Origin: a virus
Length of the DNA: 43,613 bases
IMG/VR virus record: IMGVR_UViG_3300047476_001728
Location: 1 to 43,613 of that record
Strand: one strand, 5' to 3'
Shown: positions 1-7,068 of the stretch, in pieces
Position numbering within the stretch: the first letter of the stretch is position 1
Layout of the letters: each line of letters opens with the position of its first letter
Made by a program: the position numbers and the translations under genes
The notes under the pieces: generated by a model
Databases searched by the model: none
The model's input: only the letters and a program-made list of their open reading frames with translations
Told to the model about the DNA's origin: nothing

Positions 1-1
1 G

Positions 2-208
2 AATGAGCTTGGGTTTGAACCAGAGCTTTACATGCGTGCAGCTGGAGATATGCGCCCTGACTGGATTGTCAAGTATGAGCTATTCCAAGAGCACATTGCT
101 GGTAAGTATCACGTTTGGTTTGTTCTTGATGATCGTGACCAGGTTGTTGACCTTTGGCGTCGCAAGCTTGGTCTTCCAACTTTTCAGGTAGCGGACGGTG
201 ATTTCTAA
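2..208 (+). CDS. pseT: Polynucleotide kinase/phosphatase, C-terminal fragment
   Basis: The reading frame is open from the window edge, so only the last 68 residues are visible. They read as the end of the phosphatase half of T4 PseT-type enzymes: DMRPDWIVKYELF, then WFVLDDRDQVVDLWR and a final QVADGDF. The DDR..VV..WR block is the HAD-type acidic motif of the 3'-phosphatase. In this family the enzyme removes the 3' phosphate and phosphorylates the 5' end of cut RNA so that RNA ligase can seal it. The P-loop and the first HAD motif lie outside the window. The RNA ligase gene 0.8 kb downstream in the same gene chain supports the call. Confidence 0.88.
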   Translation, partial: NELGFEPELYMRAAGDMRPDWIVKYELFQEHIAGKYHVWFVLDDRDQVVDLWRRKLGLPTFQVADGDF

Positions 209-378
209 TGAAGTGCGAGTACTGTGGCAATCAAGCTGTGTTCCGTCTGTACCATCGAGATGGTTCTGAAACTGTCCGCTGCGGTGAGTGCAAGAATCCA
301 GCTACAGTATTCAGTATCGCTAAGCTTGGTCTTGAGTTTAAAAATGATAACTACATCTATGTACGAACGGAAGACTGA
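208..378 (+). CDS. Small zinc-ribbon-like protein
   Basis: This 56-residue protein starts at an ATG that overlaps the upstream TAA (taATG), which suggests translational coupling. It begins MKCEYCGNQAVF and has a second pair CGEC around residue 30, so two CxxC knuckles spaced about 25 residues apart could bind one zinc ion. No enzyme motif is visible. The stop overlaps the next start (gaTGATGg). The function is not recognised; it may be a nucleic-acid-binding accessory protein between the RNA repair genes. Confidence 0.75.
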   Translation: MKCEYCGNQAVFRLYHRDGSETVRCGECKNPATVFSIAKLGLEFKNDNYIYVRTED

Positions 379-716
379 TGGCTAAAAGTCCGCTAGGCCT
401 TAGCTACTGCACTATATGCTCTGAGTACTTCTGGGAGAGCAAGCATGAGTGTAAGTGGGGTGTTGAGAAGTTTACTGATAGTGATGGCTACCCATCCCTA
501 AGACAGGTGATCGGTACCCACGAAGAGCAAGAGATTACTCAGACCTTGACTGAGGAGTTTGAGCGAACCATGAAGCTGCTAAAAGCAAATAATGACTCTG
601 GCGTAATGACCGCGGCAATGTGGTTGCTACTTGAAGATGCGTACTACAGTGGAGTACAGTGTAACTGGCCGAAGTGGAAGATGTATCTAAAAAATCTGAA
701 GGAAGACAATAAATGA
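378..716 (+). CDS. Hypothetical protein with N-terminal Cys pair
   Basis: The gene encodes 112 residues and overlaps the previous stop by one base and the next start by four (ATGA). A CTICSEYFWESKHEC segment near the N-terminus could form a small metal site. The rest is predicted helical with a Trp/Tyr-rich C-terminus. No family is recognised. Its overlaps on both sides place it in the same operon as the RNA repair genes. Confidence 0.7.
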   Translation: MAKSPLGLSYCTICSEYFWESKHECKWGVEKFTDSDGYPSLRQVIGTHEEQEITQTLTEEFERTMKLLKANNDSGVMTAAMWLLLEDAYYSGVQCNWPKWKMYLKNLKEDNK

Positions 717-1039
717 GTAAATGGGTTTGTAAGACCTGTGATGATATAATTCCTCACGAGCACTACCCTACAACTGAAGGAGTACGTAGGGCGTATGTCT
801 ACCCATCCCCTAGCGGAGCAGTTTGGGACGAACAAGACGCAGAAGTAGAGTTCAATCTTTGGCTAAAATACCACGATGAGGACGTGGCTAAAGATACTGA
901 GGAACGCATTATCAAACGACTTGAAGAAGAACGTGAAAAGCACATTCCGTGGTGCGGAGAGGTTCAGCCCTGTCCTAAGTGTTATCAGACAATTGGCTTA
1001 GAGACTGCTATCGCTCTTACCGAGGGAGAGAACAAGTGA
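713..1039 (+). CDS. Hypothetical protein with two CxxC motifs
   Basis: The protein has 108 residues and opens MSKWVCKTCDDIIPHEH. A second cysteine cluster, WCGEVQPCPKC, lies near residue 85. These could form a split zinc site around an acidic helical middle. The start overlaps the preceding gene by four bases and the stop overlaps the GTG of the RNA ligase, so it is probably co-translated with the ligase. No function is recognised. Confidence 0.72.
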   Translation: MSKWVCKTCDDIIPHEHYPTTEGVRRAYVYPSPSGAVWDEQDAEVEFNLWLKYHDEDVAKDTEERIIKRLEEEREKHIPWCGEVQPCPKCYQTIGLETAIALTEGENK

Positions 1040-2133
1040 CTCATCTATTTAGTGTCGTAGATCGGGCTACGTATAGGAAGGCTGTAGATGCTGGCTACAT
1101 TAAAGTTCAGTCGCACCCTGAGATTCAGGGCTACACTATCCACAATTACACTGATGCTTGTACCTGGGACCAAGCGTGGGATGAGGCCACACTAAACTGC
1201 CGTGGACTTATTACGGATGACGATGGCAACATTATTGCTCGTGGCATGCCTAAGTTCTTCAACTCAGATCAAGAGCAGGCACCTGTGTTTGCTTTGGACG
1301 ATGAAGTTATTGTCTCAGACAAGATGGATGGCTCTCTAGGTATTCTCTACTATCCGCCAGACTTCTCTGAAGCTATTGCAACTCGTGGTTCGTTTGCTTC
1401 GGAGCAAGCGGTGTGGGCAACTAACTGGTGGCGAGAGAATCGTCCAGACATTGCTCTAGAAGCTGGCAAGACTTACTTGTTTGAAATTATTTATCCTGAG
1501 AACCGAATCGTAGTTGACTATGGCGGTAAAGAAGGGTTGGTTTGGCTAGGCACTGTAGATAACGAAACTGGTAAGTTTGAGCCTGGATGGAGCCTACCTA
1601 TTGACTCAGCGGCTCGTTATGACTACAAAACTTGGGGGGAAGTACTGTCTGCTCCAGCTCGTGATAATGCTGAAGGATTCGTAGTGACTCGCGTATCTGA
1701 TGGCGCAATGGTAAAGATTAAGTACGAGGACTATAAGCGTCTACACAAGTATATGACTCGTGTAACTGAGCGCCACGTCTGGGAGTGTCTAGTAGAAGAT
1801 CGATCTCTTGAGGCCGAGTTTGCGGGTGCGCCTGACGAGTTCCACGGTTGGGTTCGTGAGGTTGCTAGTAGGTTGTTGGCAGAGTTCGAGAAGCGTCACT
1901 TGCAGATTATTCTCGACTACCGAGCAATTCGCTTTGGTGTTGAAGAGGCCTCGTTCGAAGTTGAAGACGATCGTGAGGCCAAGAAGAACTTCGCTATGGC
2001 AGTTAAAGATAAGAAGGATAAAGCGTACTACTTTACTTGCTTTGGTGATGGCAGTATTTCTGCTCAGGTTTGGAAAGAACTTAAACCTGCTGGTGGAAAT
2101 ACGTTCCGTGTTGTAAGTTCAGATGCAGATTAG
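1036..2133 (+). CDS. rnlA: RNA ligase, T4 Rnl1-like
   Basis: This is an ATP-dependent RNA ligase that joins a 5'-phosphate end to a 3'-hydroxyl end, the sealing step of phage tRNA repair. The nucleotidyltransferase motif I is VSDKMDGSLGILY near residue 100, with the Lys that takes the AMP. A later EGFVV motif and a VKIKYEDYKRLHKYM segment fit motifs IV and V of this superfamily. The length of 365 residues is close to T4 Rnl1. I chose the GTG at 1036 because it overlaps the previous stop (GTGA) and the protein then begins MTHLFSVVDRATYRKAV. An upstream in-frame ATG at 979 would overlap the previous gene by 61 bases and is less likely. With PseT it would counter host anticodon nucleases. Confidence 0.92.
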   Translation: MTHLFSVVDRATYRKAVDAGYIKVQSHPEIQGYTIHNYTDACTWDQAWDEATLNCRGLITDDDGNIIARGMPKFFNSDQEQAPVFALDDEVIVSDKMDGSLGILYYPPDFSEAIATRGSFASEQAVWATNWWRENRPDIALEAGKTYLFEIIYPENRIVVDYGGKEGLVWLGTVDNETGKFEPGWSLPIDSAARYDYKTWGEVLSAPARDNAEGFVVTRVSDGAMVKIKYEDYKRLHKYMTRVTERHVWECLVEDRSLEAEFAGAPDEFHGWVREVASRLLAEFEKRHLQIILDYRAIRFGVEEASFEVEDDREAKKNFAMAVKDKKDKAYYFTCFGDGSISAQVWKELKPAGGNTFRVVSSDAD

Positions 2134-2141
2134 GAGAAATT

Positions 2142-2351
2142 ATGTTGCCAAAGATTCCTAGAATTAAATCCGGTCATATTGATGCACTAGTTCGTAGGGA
2201 CACTTCTGATCGCTGGGAAGAAGTTAATCCTGTATTAGAAGCTGATGAAATTGGTTATGAGACAGATACCGACATTTTTAGAGTTGGCGATGGTATTCGT
2301 CAATGGGTAGATCTGAAGCAGTACAGGAAATCAAATGATAATCAGAACTGA
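2142..2351 (+). CDS. Small protein resembling a phage tail-fibre Mtd_N motif
   Basis: The 69-residue product contains VLEADEIGYETDTDIFRV followed by GDGIRQWVDLKQY. This is the signature of the short repeat at the N-terminus of phage tropism and tail-fibre proteins (E.GYETDT..FKVGDG...W.DL.Y). Usually it is part of a much longer fibre, but here it stands alone. A GGAG ribosome site lies a few bases upstream (taGGAGaaatt). It could be a small virion or adsorption accessory, or a domain kept for another role. The motif match is strong, but the role is inferred. Confidence 0.75.
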   Translation: MLPKIPRIKSGHIDALVRRDTSDRWEEVNPVLEADEIGYETDTDIFRVGDGIRQWVDLKQYRKSNDNQN

Positions 2352-2586
2352 AAGCGGATCTAGCTATGAAATTGATGACCGCGGGATTTGTCGTAAATTT
2401 AATGGTGAGGGTACCTGCGTAGACTCATTCAAAGTATTCTTCATGAAAGCTATTCCAGATACCATAACTAATATGGGCGATATCTGGGACTGTCCGAATA
2501 GCGATCCAGAAGTTGGTAAGCTGCTTTATATTGGTGGTAAAGACGGATGGTGGCTAAGCACCAAGGTTATTTCTATTGAAGATTAG
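2335..2586 (+). CDS. Hypothetical protein, 83 aa
   Basis: The gene overlaps the preceding one by 17 bases and its ATG lies inside the last codons of that frame. The product is mixed alpha/beta with two cysteines and ends GGKDGWWLSTKVISIED. No family is recognised. It closes the first operon: a clear promoter for the next gene begins at its stop codon. Confidence 0.65.
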   Translation: MIIRTESGSSYEIDDRGICRKFNGEGTCVDSFKVFFMKAIPDTITNMGDIWDCPNSDPEVGKLLYIGGKDGWWLSTKVISIED

Positions 2587-2615
2587 TTGCGTAATTTAAT
2601 TTTATGTTGTAGTCT
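2587..2615 (+). promoter_or_regulatory. Promoter for the 2637 gene chain
   Basis: TTGCGT at 2587 and TAGTCT at 2610 are separated by 17 bases. The predicted start is near 2622, giving a short leader with an AAGGAG ribosome site before the ATG at 2637. Confidence 0.6.
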
Positions 2616-2636
2616 TTAGCTCTACTAAGGAGAAAA

Positions 2637-3173
2637 ATGAAAGACGAAATTGAGGCGCTTCCAGTAGAGAAGAAGCTACTTGATCGCATTGATCCTAGCT
2701 ATGGCAAATGGATTAGCTGTGATAAGGGCTGGTATCGAATTCTGGAAGAACTAGATGCAAAGTTGGAATACCTATATCCTGACTACAAGATTGCCCAGGT
2801 AAAAGAGAAATTTGGCACCCTTAGGTTCTATACTGAAGGAGTGCCTGTTGGCGTTGTCGGAGAACTGATGGATGACGCTATTGCAGAAGCTTCGCGCCTA
2901 TCTGCTAAAACCTGTGAAATCTGTGGCAAGTCTTCTATGCGCGGTGGCAATGGTTGGGTCTATGACCCTTCTGTTGGAACTCGTGTGCGGGGAGGTTGGT
3001 ACAAGACTGTCTGTGATGATTGTGGCATTCCACTGGGGTATGCTCCGCCTAAAGATTCATATGAAAGTGCGTATGATGATTGCATTACAGACCTTAAAGA
3101 TTTTTATAAAAGTAAAGACCTTGAAGTTCCTGAAGGCCTTATCAAGTATCTGACAGGAAAAGACGATGAATAA
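2637..3173 (+). CDS. Conserved phage protein with zinc knuckles
   Basis: The 178-residue protein has CDKGWYRILEEL near residue 28 and VKEKFGTLRFY near residue 60, then CEICG and CDDCG pairs about 35 residues apart. I recognise this arrangement (CGDGW..L...EKFGTLRFY, then CxxC...CxxC) from uncharacterised proteins in phages and bacteria. The cysteine pairs probably hold zinc. A strong AAGGAG ribosome site and its own promoter precede it. The last eight bases overlap the next gene. The molecular function is unknown. Confidence 0.8.
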   Translation: MKDEIEALPVEKKLLDRIDPSYGKWISCDKGWYRILEELDAKLEYLYPDYKIAQVKEKFGTLRFYTEGVPVGVVGELMDDAIAEASRLSAKTCEICGKSSMRGGNGWVYDPSVGTRVRGGWYKTVCDDCGIPLGYAPPKDSYESAYDDCITDLKDFYKSKDLEVPEGLIKYLTGKDDE

Positions 3174-3315
3174 CGACTTACTGCATGCGCTCGAGATGTC
3201 TAAGGACATTATCTCGATGTTAGCTGGTGTAAAAAAGCAAGCTGCAGATGCCGGGTTTAGCGAAGAGATTGCAGAATTAATTGCTTTAGAGATCTTAAAA
3301 AAGGGTGGTTCTTAA
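3166..3315 (+). CDS. Small helical hypothetical protein, 49 aa
   Basis: The frame begins at an ATG eight bases inside the preceding gene and encodes MNNDLLHALEMSKDIISM followed by a helical stretch that ends KKGGS. The amphipathic pattern suggests a short two-helix protein. The overlap and the lack of any gap favour a real coupled gene. Confidence 0.6.
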   Translation: MNNDLLHALEMSKDIISMLAGVKKQAADAGFSEEIAELIALEILKKGGS

Positions 3316-3316
3316 T

Positions 3317-3433
3317 TTGTCTATTTTTGGTTGGTGCCTAACTGGTCATCATGAGCATTGTATCCTTAAACTACCTTCAGCTGATGTTTTATGTGGTTGC
3401 AAATGCCACTCTAAGGAAAAGGAGTCAGAATGA
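3317..3433 (+). CDS. Cys/His-rich small protein, 38 aa
   Basis: A TTG start two bases after the previous stop gives MSIFGWCLTGHHEHC and later LCGCKCHSKEKESE. The spacing of Cys and His residues is like a small zinc-binding protein. Similar WCLTG.H..C peptides occur in actinophages as far as I remember. The stop overlaps the next ATG (aATGA). A weak GGTGG ribosome site precedes the TTG. Confidence 0.6.
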   Translation: MSIFGWCLTGHHEHCILKLPSADVLCGCKCHSKEKESE

Positions 3434-3900
3434 TTTCTCAGGATGATCTTGATAAGGCAAAAGAAATTGCTCGACTTCATGATGAAGCTTTTTGGCATCT
3501 ACATAAATTTGATGGCCATGCTAAAAGTGGCGACGGCAATGTCTCCATCGAACTTGGACTAGGCACTGTTTGGGATAGGCAAGATGGTCCGGTAGAGCCG
3601 ACAATTAGTGTAAATATCTACTCATATGTAGTTGCAAGTGATACTCCTTCTTACCCTAACTTTGGACAACGCAGCCACTACTTCGAATCAGTAGATCAAG
3701 CACTTGATGCAATGAGGGAGTGGCACGCTGAAGCTATGGCGTACAATCCGTCTGAAGCAGACATCGCAGAAGCCAATGAAATGGCAAGTGATATCTGGGA
3801 AATTGTCAAGGATAAAACAACTATTTATGAGTTGAAGAATGGTGAGACTACCCAGGTTTGGCCTCCTAAAAGGTTTAGGGACAAAGCTAATGGAGAGTAG
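3430..3900 (+). CDS. Hypothetical protein, 156 aa
   Basis: The gene is coupled by an ATGA overlap with the small Cys/His gene and has a GGAGTCAGA ribosome region. The N-terminal half is beta-rich (NVSIELGLGTVW...TISVNIYSY) and the C-terminal half is helical and acidic. No catalytic pattern or known family is recognised. Confidence 0.7.
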   Translation: MISQDDLDKAKEIARLHDEAFWHLHKFDGHAKSGDGNVSIELGLGTVWDRQDGPVEPTISVNIYSYVVASDTPSYPNFGQRSHYFESVDQALDAMREWHAEAMAYNPSEADIAEANEMASDIWEIVKDKTTIYELKNGETTQVWPPKRFRDKANGE

Positions 3901-3902
3901 TC

Positions 3903-4097
3903 GTGCCATTTAAACTAGACGGCAGCTACACAAATCGGTGTAGTGCGCATAAAAATAAAATGATTTATGGTGATCCAAACACTGTAATTAATGTAGTACT
4001 TAGGACTCAGGAGCGTTTTGGTATAAAGCTAGCTTGGTATAAGTGCGAAGTTTGGGGCGGATACCATTTATGTAAATTTGAGAATAAGCAGGACTAA
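3903..4097 (+). CDS. Small zinc-finger-like phage protein
   Basis: The GTG start follows the previous stop by two bases. The 64-residue product has NRCSAHKNKMIYGD early and LAWYKCEVWGGYHLCKFE late. The pattern C..H.K..Y then Y.C..W.GYH. resembles small phage proteins of the YxC...CGGWHL kind, which probably fold around one zinc ion. Its exact role is unknown. Confidence 0.7.
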   Translation: MPFKLDGSYTNRCSAHKNKMIYGDPNTVINVVLRTQERFGIKLAWYKCEVWGGYHLCKFENKQD

Positions 4098-4280
4098 ATG
4101 ATTAAATTTGAAAAGCTTTGGACTGGTACCCTAACCATGACCATTGGAAACAAGGTTCACTTCTATCTAGGAACTACTGATCACTGGGGTCTAGGGTTTG
4201 ACTACAACCACTACGACCGATCGTTCACTCTGGATATTATTCACTGGTATATGGGTGTTCAGGTTTGGCACAATGAGTGA
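4098..4280 (+). CDS. Hypothetical protein, 60 aa
   Basis: The ATG directly follows the TAA of the preceding gene. The product is rich in aromatic residues and histidine (HFYLGTTDHWGLGFDY, IIHWYMGVQVWHNE) and is predicted to be mostly beta strand. It has no known motif. The last eight bases overlap the next gene. Confidence 0.6.
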   Translation: MIKFEKLWTGTLTMTIGNKVHFYLGTTDHWGLGFDYNHYDRSFTLDIIHWYMGVQVWHNE

Positions 4281-4554
4281 TTCCTTACGCTCTACTCGTA
4301 TATTGCTAGAAAACACGGGTACATATATCTATTGCCATGATGAACTAAGTTGTCGTGGTAGCTACTGCACGCTACATAACCGCAGTGGCCATCACATGCG
4401 CAATATGCCTCAGATTTGGAGGGATGACCGTGGCCTTATGGAGCGAGTTTGCGAGCATGGCGTTGGGCATCCTGATCCAGACGAGATTAATCTGGACTTG
4501 GGCGGCCGCGCAGTACATGGTTGTGATGGATGTTGTAGAAATACTGGTATCTAA
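4273..4554 (+). CDS. Conserved phage Cys/His-rich protein
   Basis: I place the start at the ATG overlapping the preceding TGA (ATGAGTGA), which gives 93 residues. The product contains CHDELSCRGSYCTLHN near residue 16, then RVCEHGVGHPDPDEI and a final HGCDGCC. The RVCEHG.GHPDPD...HGCDGCC signature is one I recognise from many uncharacterised actinophage proteins. The spacing of Cys and His suggests two zinc sites. Its function is unknown. Confidence 0.8.
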   Translation: MSDSLRSTRILLENTGTYIYCHDELSCRGSYCTLHNRSGHHMRNMPQIWRDDRGLMERVCEHGVGHPDPDEINLDLGGRAVHGCDGCCRNTGI

Positions 4555-4586
4555 ACACTATGTTTTAAGTGTGGTATTTTACTGGT

Positions 4587-4931
4587 ATGGCAACCCCGAA
4601 GAAAATCAAGATAGCTGGACAGCTATATAACGTAGTCGAGCGCGACCCTAAAGAAGACGGGACGCTCAATGAAGCTAATTACGGATATACGTTAGACCAG
4701 GGTAATTTGATCGTTCTTGATAAGAGCATGTCTGTCAGTAAAAAGCAGCAGACGCTCCTACATGAAGTCATGCACGCGATTCGTATGGTTTTTGATGGCA
4801 TGAAGAAGCCCAGCAAAAAAGACGACTATGAAACTTGGGAACACCATTTCATTGGTGTATTCGAAGCTGGTATGTTAGCCTTTCTCAAGGACAACCCAGA
4901 AGTTGTGGAATGGCTAACTAAGGAAGAATAA
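4587..4931 (+). CDS. HExxH metallopeptidase-like protein (ImmA/IrrE type)
   Basis: The protein has 114 residues from the ATG at 4587; a GTG at 4569 would add six residues. The core is LLHEVMHAIRM at about residue 60, a zincin HExxH motif in a helix, followed by a helical domain with HHF near residue 90. This resembles small IrrE/ImmA-like peptidases of phages and mobile elements, which in other systems cut repressors. No HTH domain is fused. The third zinc ligand is not certain. The target is unknown. Confidence 0.72.
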   Translation: MATPKKIKIAGQLYNVVERDPKEDGTLNEANYGYTLDQGNLIVLDKSMSVSKKQQTLLHEVMHAIRMVFDGMKKPSKKDDYETWEHHFIGVFEAGMLAFLKDNPEVVEWLTKEE

Positions 4932-4933
4932 TC

Positions 4934-5272
4934 GTGGGGCGTAAAAAGAAGTTTGTAAGTGCCGGACCAAAGCCTAATGATCTATGGATCTATGAAAAAG
5001 ACATTCAGATCAATGGACGTAATGTCTCACCCGGGACCGAACTGAAAATTTCAGGAGAGCGTGGACGCTTTCGTTTTATTCAGCATGTAACCAATCACAA
5101 TGGTGTGCAATGGGTAGACGTATGGGGCGGACCTAAAGGTGCAGAAAACTGTCGCAGCTTTCGCCCCGATCGAATCAAACGAGTGCACTACAAAAATCAG
5201 ACTGTAGAAAATCTTGCAGCTGAATATAAAGAAAAGAAGAAGGCGCTAAAAGAAGCTGGGGAAAGCAACTAA
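4934..5272 (+). CDS. Conserved actinophage protein, 112 aa
   Basis: A GTG start two bases after the preceding stop begins MGRKKKFVSAGPKPNDLW. The middle is beta-rich (FRFIQHVTNHNGVQWVDV, WGGPKGAENCRSF) and the C-terminus is a charged helix. I recognise the LKISGERGRFRF..HV.N..G..WVDV pattern from uncharacterised actinophage proteins. It closes the rightward operon; the stop overlaps that of the convergent gene by four bases. Confidence 0.72.
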   Translation: MGRKKKFVSAGPKPNDLWIYEKDIQINGRNVSPGTELKISGERGRFRFIQHVTNHNGVQWVDVWGGPKGAENCRSFRPDRIKRVHYKNQTVENLAAEYKEKKKALKEAGESN

Positions 5273-5577
5273 CCTGCGTAAGATGCTCCGGTAACAAAAC
5301 CAGCTAGCTGCTTGTAGGCTTCGTTCTTTTCTGCGTGCTCGACGATCTTGTAGTACTGCTCCGAAATTAGTGGCAACATCTCTGGCCACTGATCTACATT
5401 CTCAATGACTGGGTGCCAAGTTGTTCCATCAAAGACTGACGGAGCTTCTTCGCCATAAACCAACACGTAACCTAGGGTCTGCCCGTTTTCTTCAAATGGG
5501 CTGTATAGAATCTTGTCTGGGTCTGGCCATAGACGAACACCGCGCATGAGTCCAGCTCGAGGATTAATGTTAACCAT
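5269..5577 (-). CDS. Hypothetical protein, 102 aa
   Basis: This leftward gene ends inside the convergent gene 4934-5272 and starts eight bases inside the next leftward gene, so the two form a small operon. The sequence has a Pro/Asp-rich N-terminal half and a helical C-terminus. No motif is recognised. Confidence 0.65.
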   Translation of the reverse strand: MVNINPRAGLMRGVRLWPDPDKILYSPFEENGQTLGYVLVYGEEAPSVFDGTTWHPVIENVDQWPEMLPLISEQYYKIVEHAEKNEAYKQLAGFVTGASYAG

Positions 5578-6088
5578 TTTTACTCTCCAATTTCTTCAGT
5601 GAAGCGATGTGCTTATCTGAACAGTCGTTACATACGTTACCAACAATAATAGTGTTATTTGCGCGAATTAGCACCTCTTGGAACTCCACGTGTCCATCGG
5701 TTTCGCAGTTGTCGCACTTGGACGGATTCTCTTTGGCGTGGCTCAAGCCGTATGTATAGGCGCAAGCTGGGCACATTAGAGTGTTTGGCTTTGACAAAGA
5801 AACCATCCAAAGAGACGGGTGATCAAAGTCTAGGTGCTCATCCGCAAAGATATTGCCCTCTTCCACGTAGCTCCAGAAGGTCTCTCCATTCCTAAACCAA
5901 GGCATACGCTCACCTAAGTAGGTATCGGCAACGCTATAGGTTGCCTCGTCATTGATGAAAGCTGCTTGCATTTCACCGCTTTCGGTGAAGACTTCCGCGA
6001 TGGTGTCGCTGATGTCTTTGGCTTGAGCCTGGGCTCCTTCGAGTTGCTCTTTGTAGTGAGCCTCTCGGATGTCGTCATTTGTAGTCAT
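5570..6088 (-). CDS. Zinc-binding hypothetical protein, 172 aa
   Basis: The C-terminal half holds three CxxC pairs: CPACAYTYGL, CDNCETDGH and CNDCSDKH. They could make a two-zinc fold similar to rubredoxin-like or zinc-ribbon pairs. The N-terminal half is helical and acidic. A TATAGA box eight bases upstream of the ATG suggests a very short or absent leader. The function is unknown. Confidence 0.7.
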   Translation of the reverse strand: MTTNDDIREAHYKEQLEGAQAQAKDISDTIAEVFTESGEMQAAFINDEATYSVADTYLGERMPWFRNGETFWSYVEEGNIFADEHLDFDHPSLWMVSLSKPNTLMCPACAYTYGLSHAKENPSKCDNCETDGHVEFQEVLIRANNTIIVGNVCNDCSDKHIASLKKLESKNG

Positions 6089-6162
6089 GGAATAACTCTA
6101 TAGGTGTATGTTGCAAAAAGCAAACTAATTCAGTAGTATGAAAATCTAATGAAAGGATCCAT

Positions 6163-6483
6163 ATGGAAAGTGTAAATGAACGGGCGCTAGAAATCATCGA
6201 GGCAGTCTCTGCTCAGATTGCTAGCGAGAATCTAGTGGGCAAGTGTGTGAAATTTGAATATAAAAAGGGCTACACCGGATATATTGATGGCGGGCTAGTT
6301 CTTTATGAAAATGCAAATGGACTTGGTCTAATGCTTTACCCAACTGACCCAGAGTTTTATTTTTTGCCGTGGGCATCAATTGGACTGATTGAGGTTATTA
6401 GCGAACCAGAAGAGCAGATCATGGCTCTATATAAGTTGGCAAAGAAGCATTCTCGCAACCCTGCTGGATTTATTCTTCAGTAA
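6163..6483 (+). CDS. Hypothetical protein, 106 aa
   Basis: A TAGTAT -10 box at 6134 and an AAAGGA ribosome site precede the ATG. The product has a long N-terminal helix, a beta-rich middle (VKFEYKKGYTGYIDGG) and a helical end. The middle resembles small SH3-like barrels, but this is a guess from pattern. It directly precedes the methyltransferase. Confidence 0.65.
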   Translation: MESVNERALEIIEAVSAQIASENLVGKCVKFEYKKGYTGYIDGGLVLYENANGLGLMLYPTDPEFYFLPWASIGLIEVISEPEEQIMALYKLAKKHSRNPAGFILQ

Positions 6484-6501
6484 TCTGCTAGGGTATAGCT
6501 T

Positions 6502-7068
6502 ATGACTTTAAGAATCGGTTCCTTGTTTAGTGGCTATGGTGGCCTAGACATGGCAGTATCTCAGGTATTCAACGGAGATGTTGTCTGGCACTGTGAATGG
6601 GAAGATGCTCCATCAAAGGTTTTAGCAGCTAACTTCCCTGGAGTCCCTAACTATCGAGACGTAACTAAGGTTGACTGGAAGTCAGTCGAACCAGTAGATG
6701 TTCTTTGTGGTGGATTTCCGTGTCAGGACCTCAGCCTAGCTGGTGGTCGCGCTGGATTAAAAGACGGAACTCGATCAGGACTATGGTCAGAGTTCGCCGA
6801 GGCGATTCGAATTTTGTCGCCTAAGTATGTAGTGATTGAGAACGTAAGAGGGTTGTTGAGTGGAAAAGCATATAGCGACGTGGAACTCGGAGAAGAGTAT
6901 ATGGTTGCGAAATCAGGAGAACCAGCTCTTAGGGCCATGGGTGCTGTTCTCGGCGACCTGGCCCAGCTCGGGTATGACGCAAGGTGGCAAGGCGTACCAG
7001 CTTCCGCCGCGGGCGCTCCTCATGAACGGTTCCGAGTATTCATCCTCGCAATTAGACGAGATTCCTGA
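6502..7068 (+). CDS. Cytosine-C5 DNA methyltransferase, catalytic part (motifs I-VIII)
   Basis: The 188-residue protein carries the SAM-binding motif I (IGSLFSGYGGLDMAV), motif IV with the catalytic Cys (VDVLCGGFPCQDLSLAG), motif VI (VVIENVRGLL) and motif VIII (APHERFRVFILA). It stops right after motif VIII and has no target-recognition domain. Single-chain phage enzymes of this type run to about 450 residues or more. The missing part lies in a second frame starting at 6860 that overlaps this gene by 209 bases. The pair resembles split enzymes such as M.AquI, where two subunits from overlapping genes make one methyltransferase. The likely role is protection of phage DNA against host restriction. 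Confidence 0.88.
   Translation: MTLRIGSLFSGYGGLDMAVSQVFNGDVVWHCEWEDAPSKVLAANFPGVPNYRDVTKVDWKSVEPVDVLCGGFPCQDLSLAGGRAGLKDGTRSGLWSEFAEAIRILSPKYVVIENVRGLLSGKAYSDVELGEEYMVAKSGEPALRAMGAVLGDLAQLGYDARWQGVPASAAGAPHERFRVFILAIRRDS

Noticed and set aside
979-1035. An upstream ATG extension of the RNA ligase
   Set aside because: It would overlap the preceding gene by 61 bases, adds residues with no ligase similarity, and the GTG at 1036 has the usual coupled overlap.
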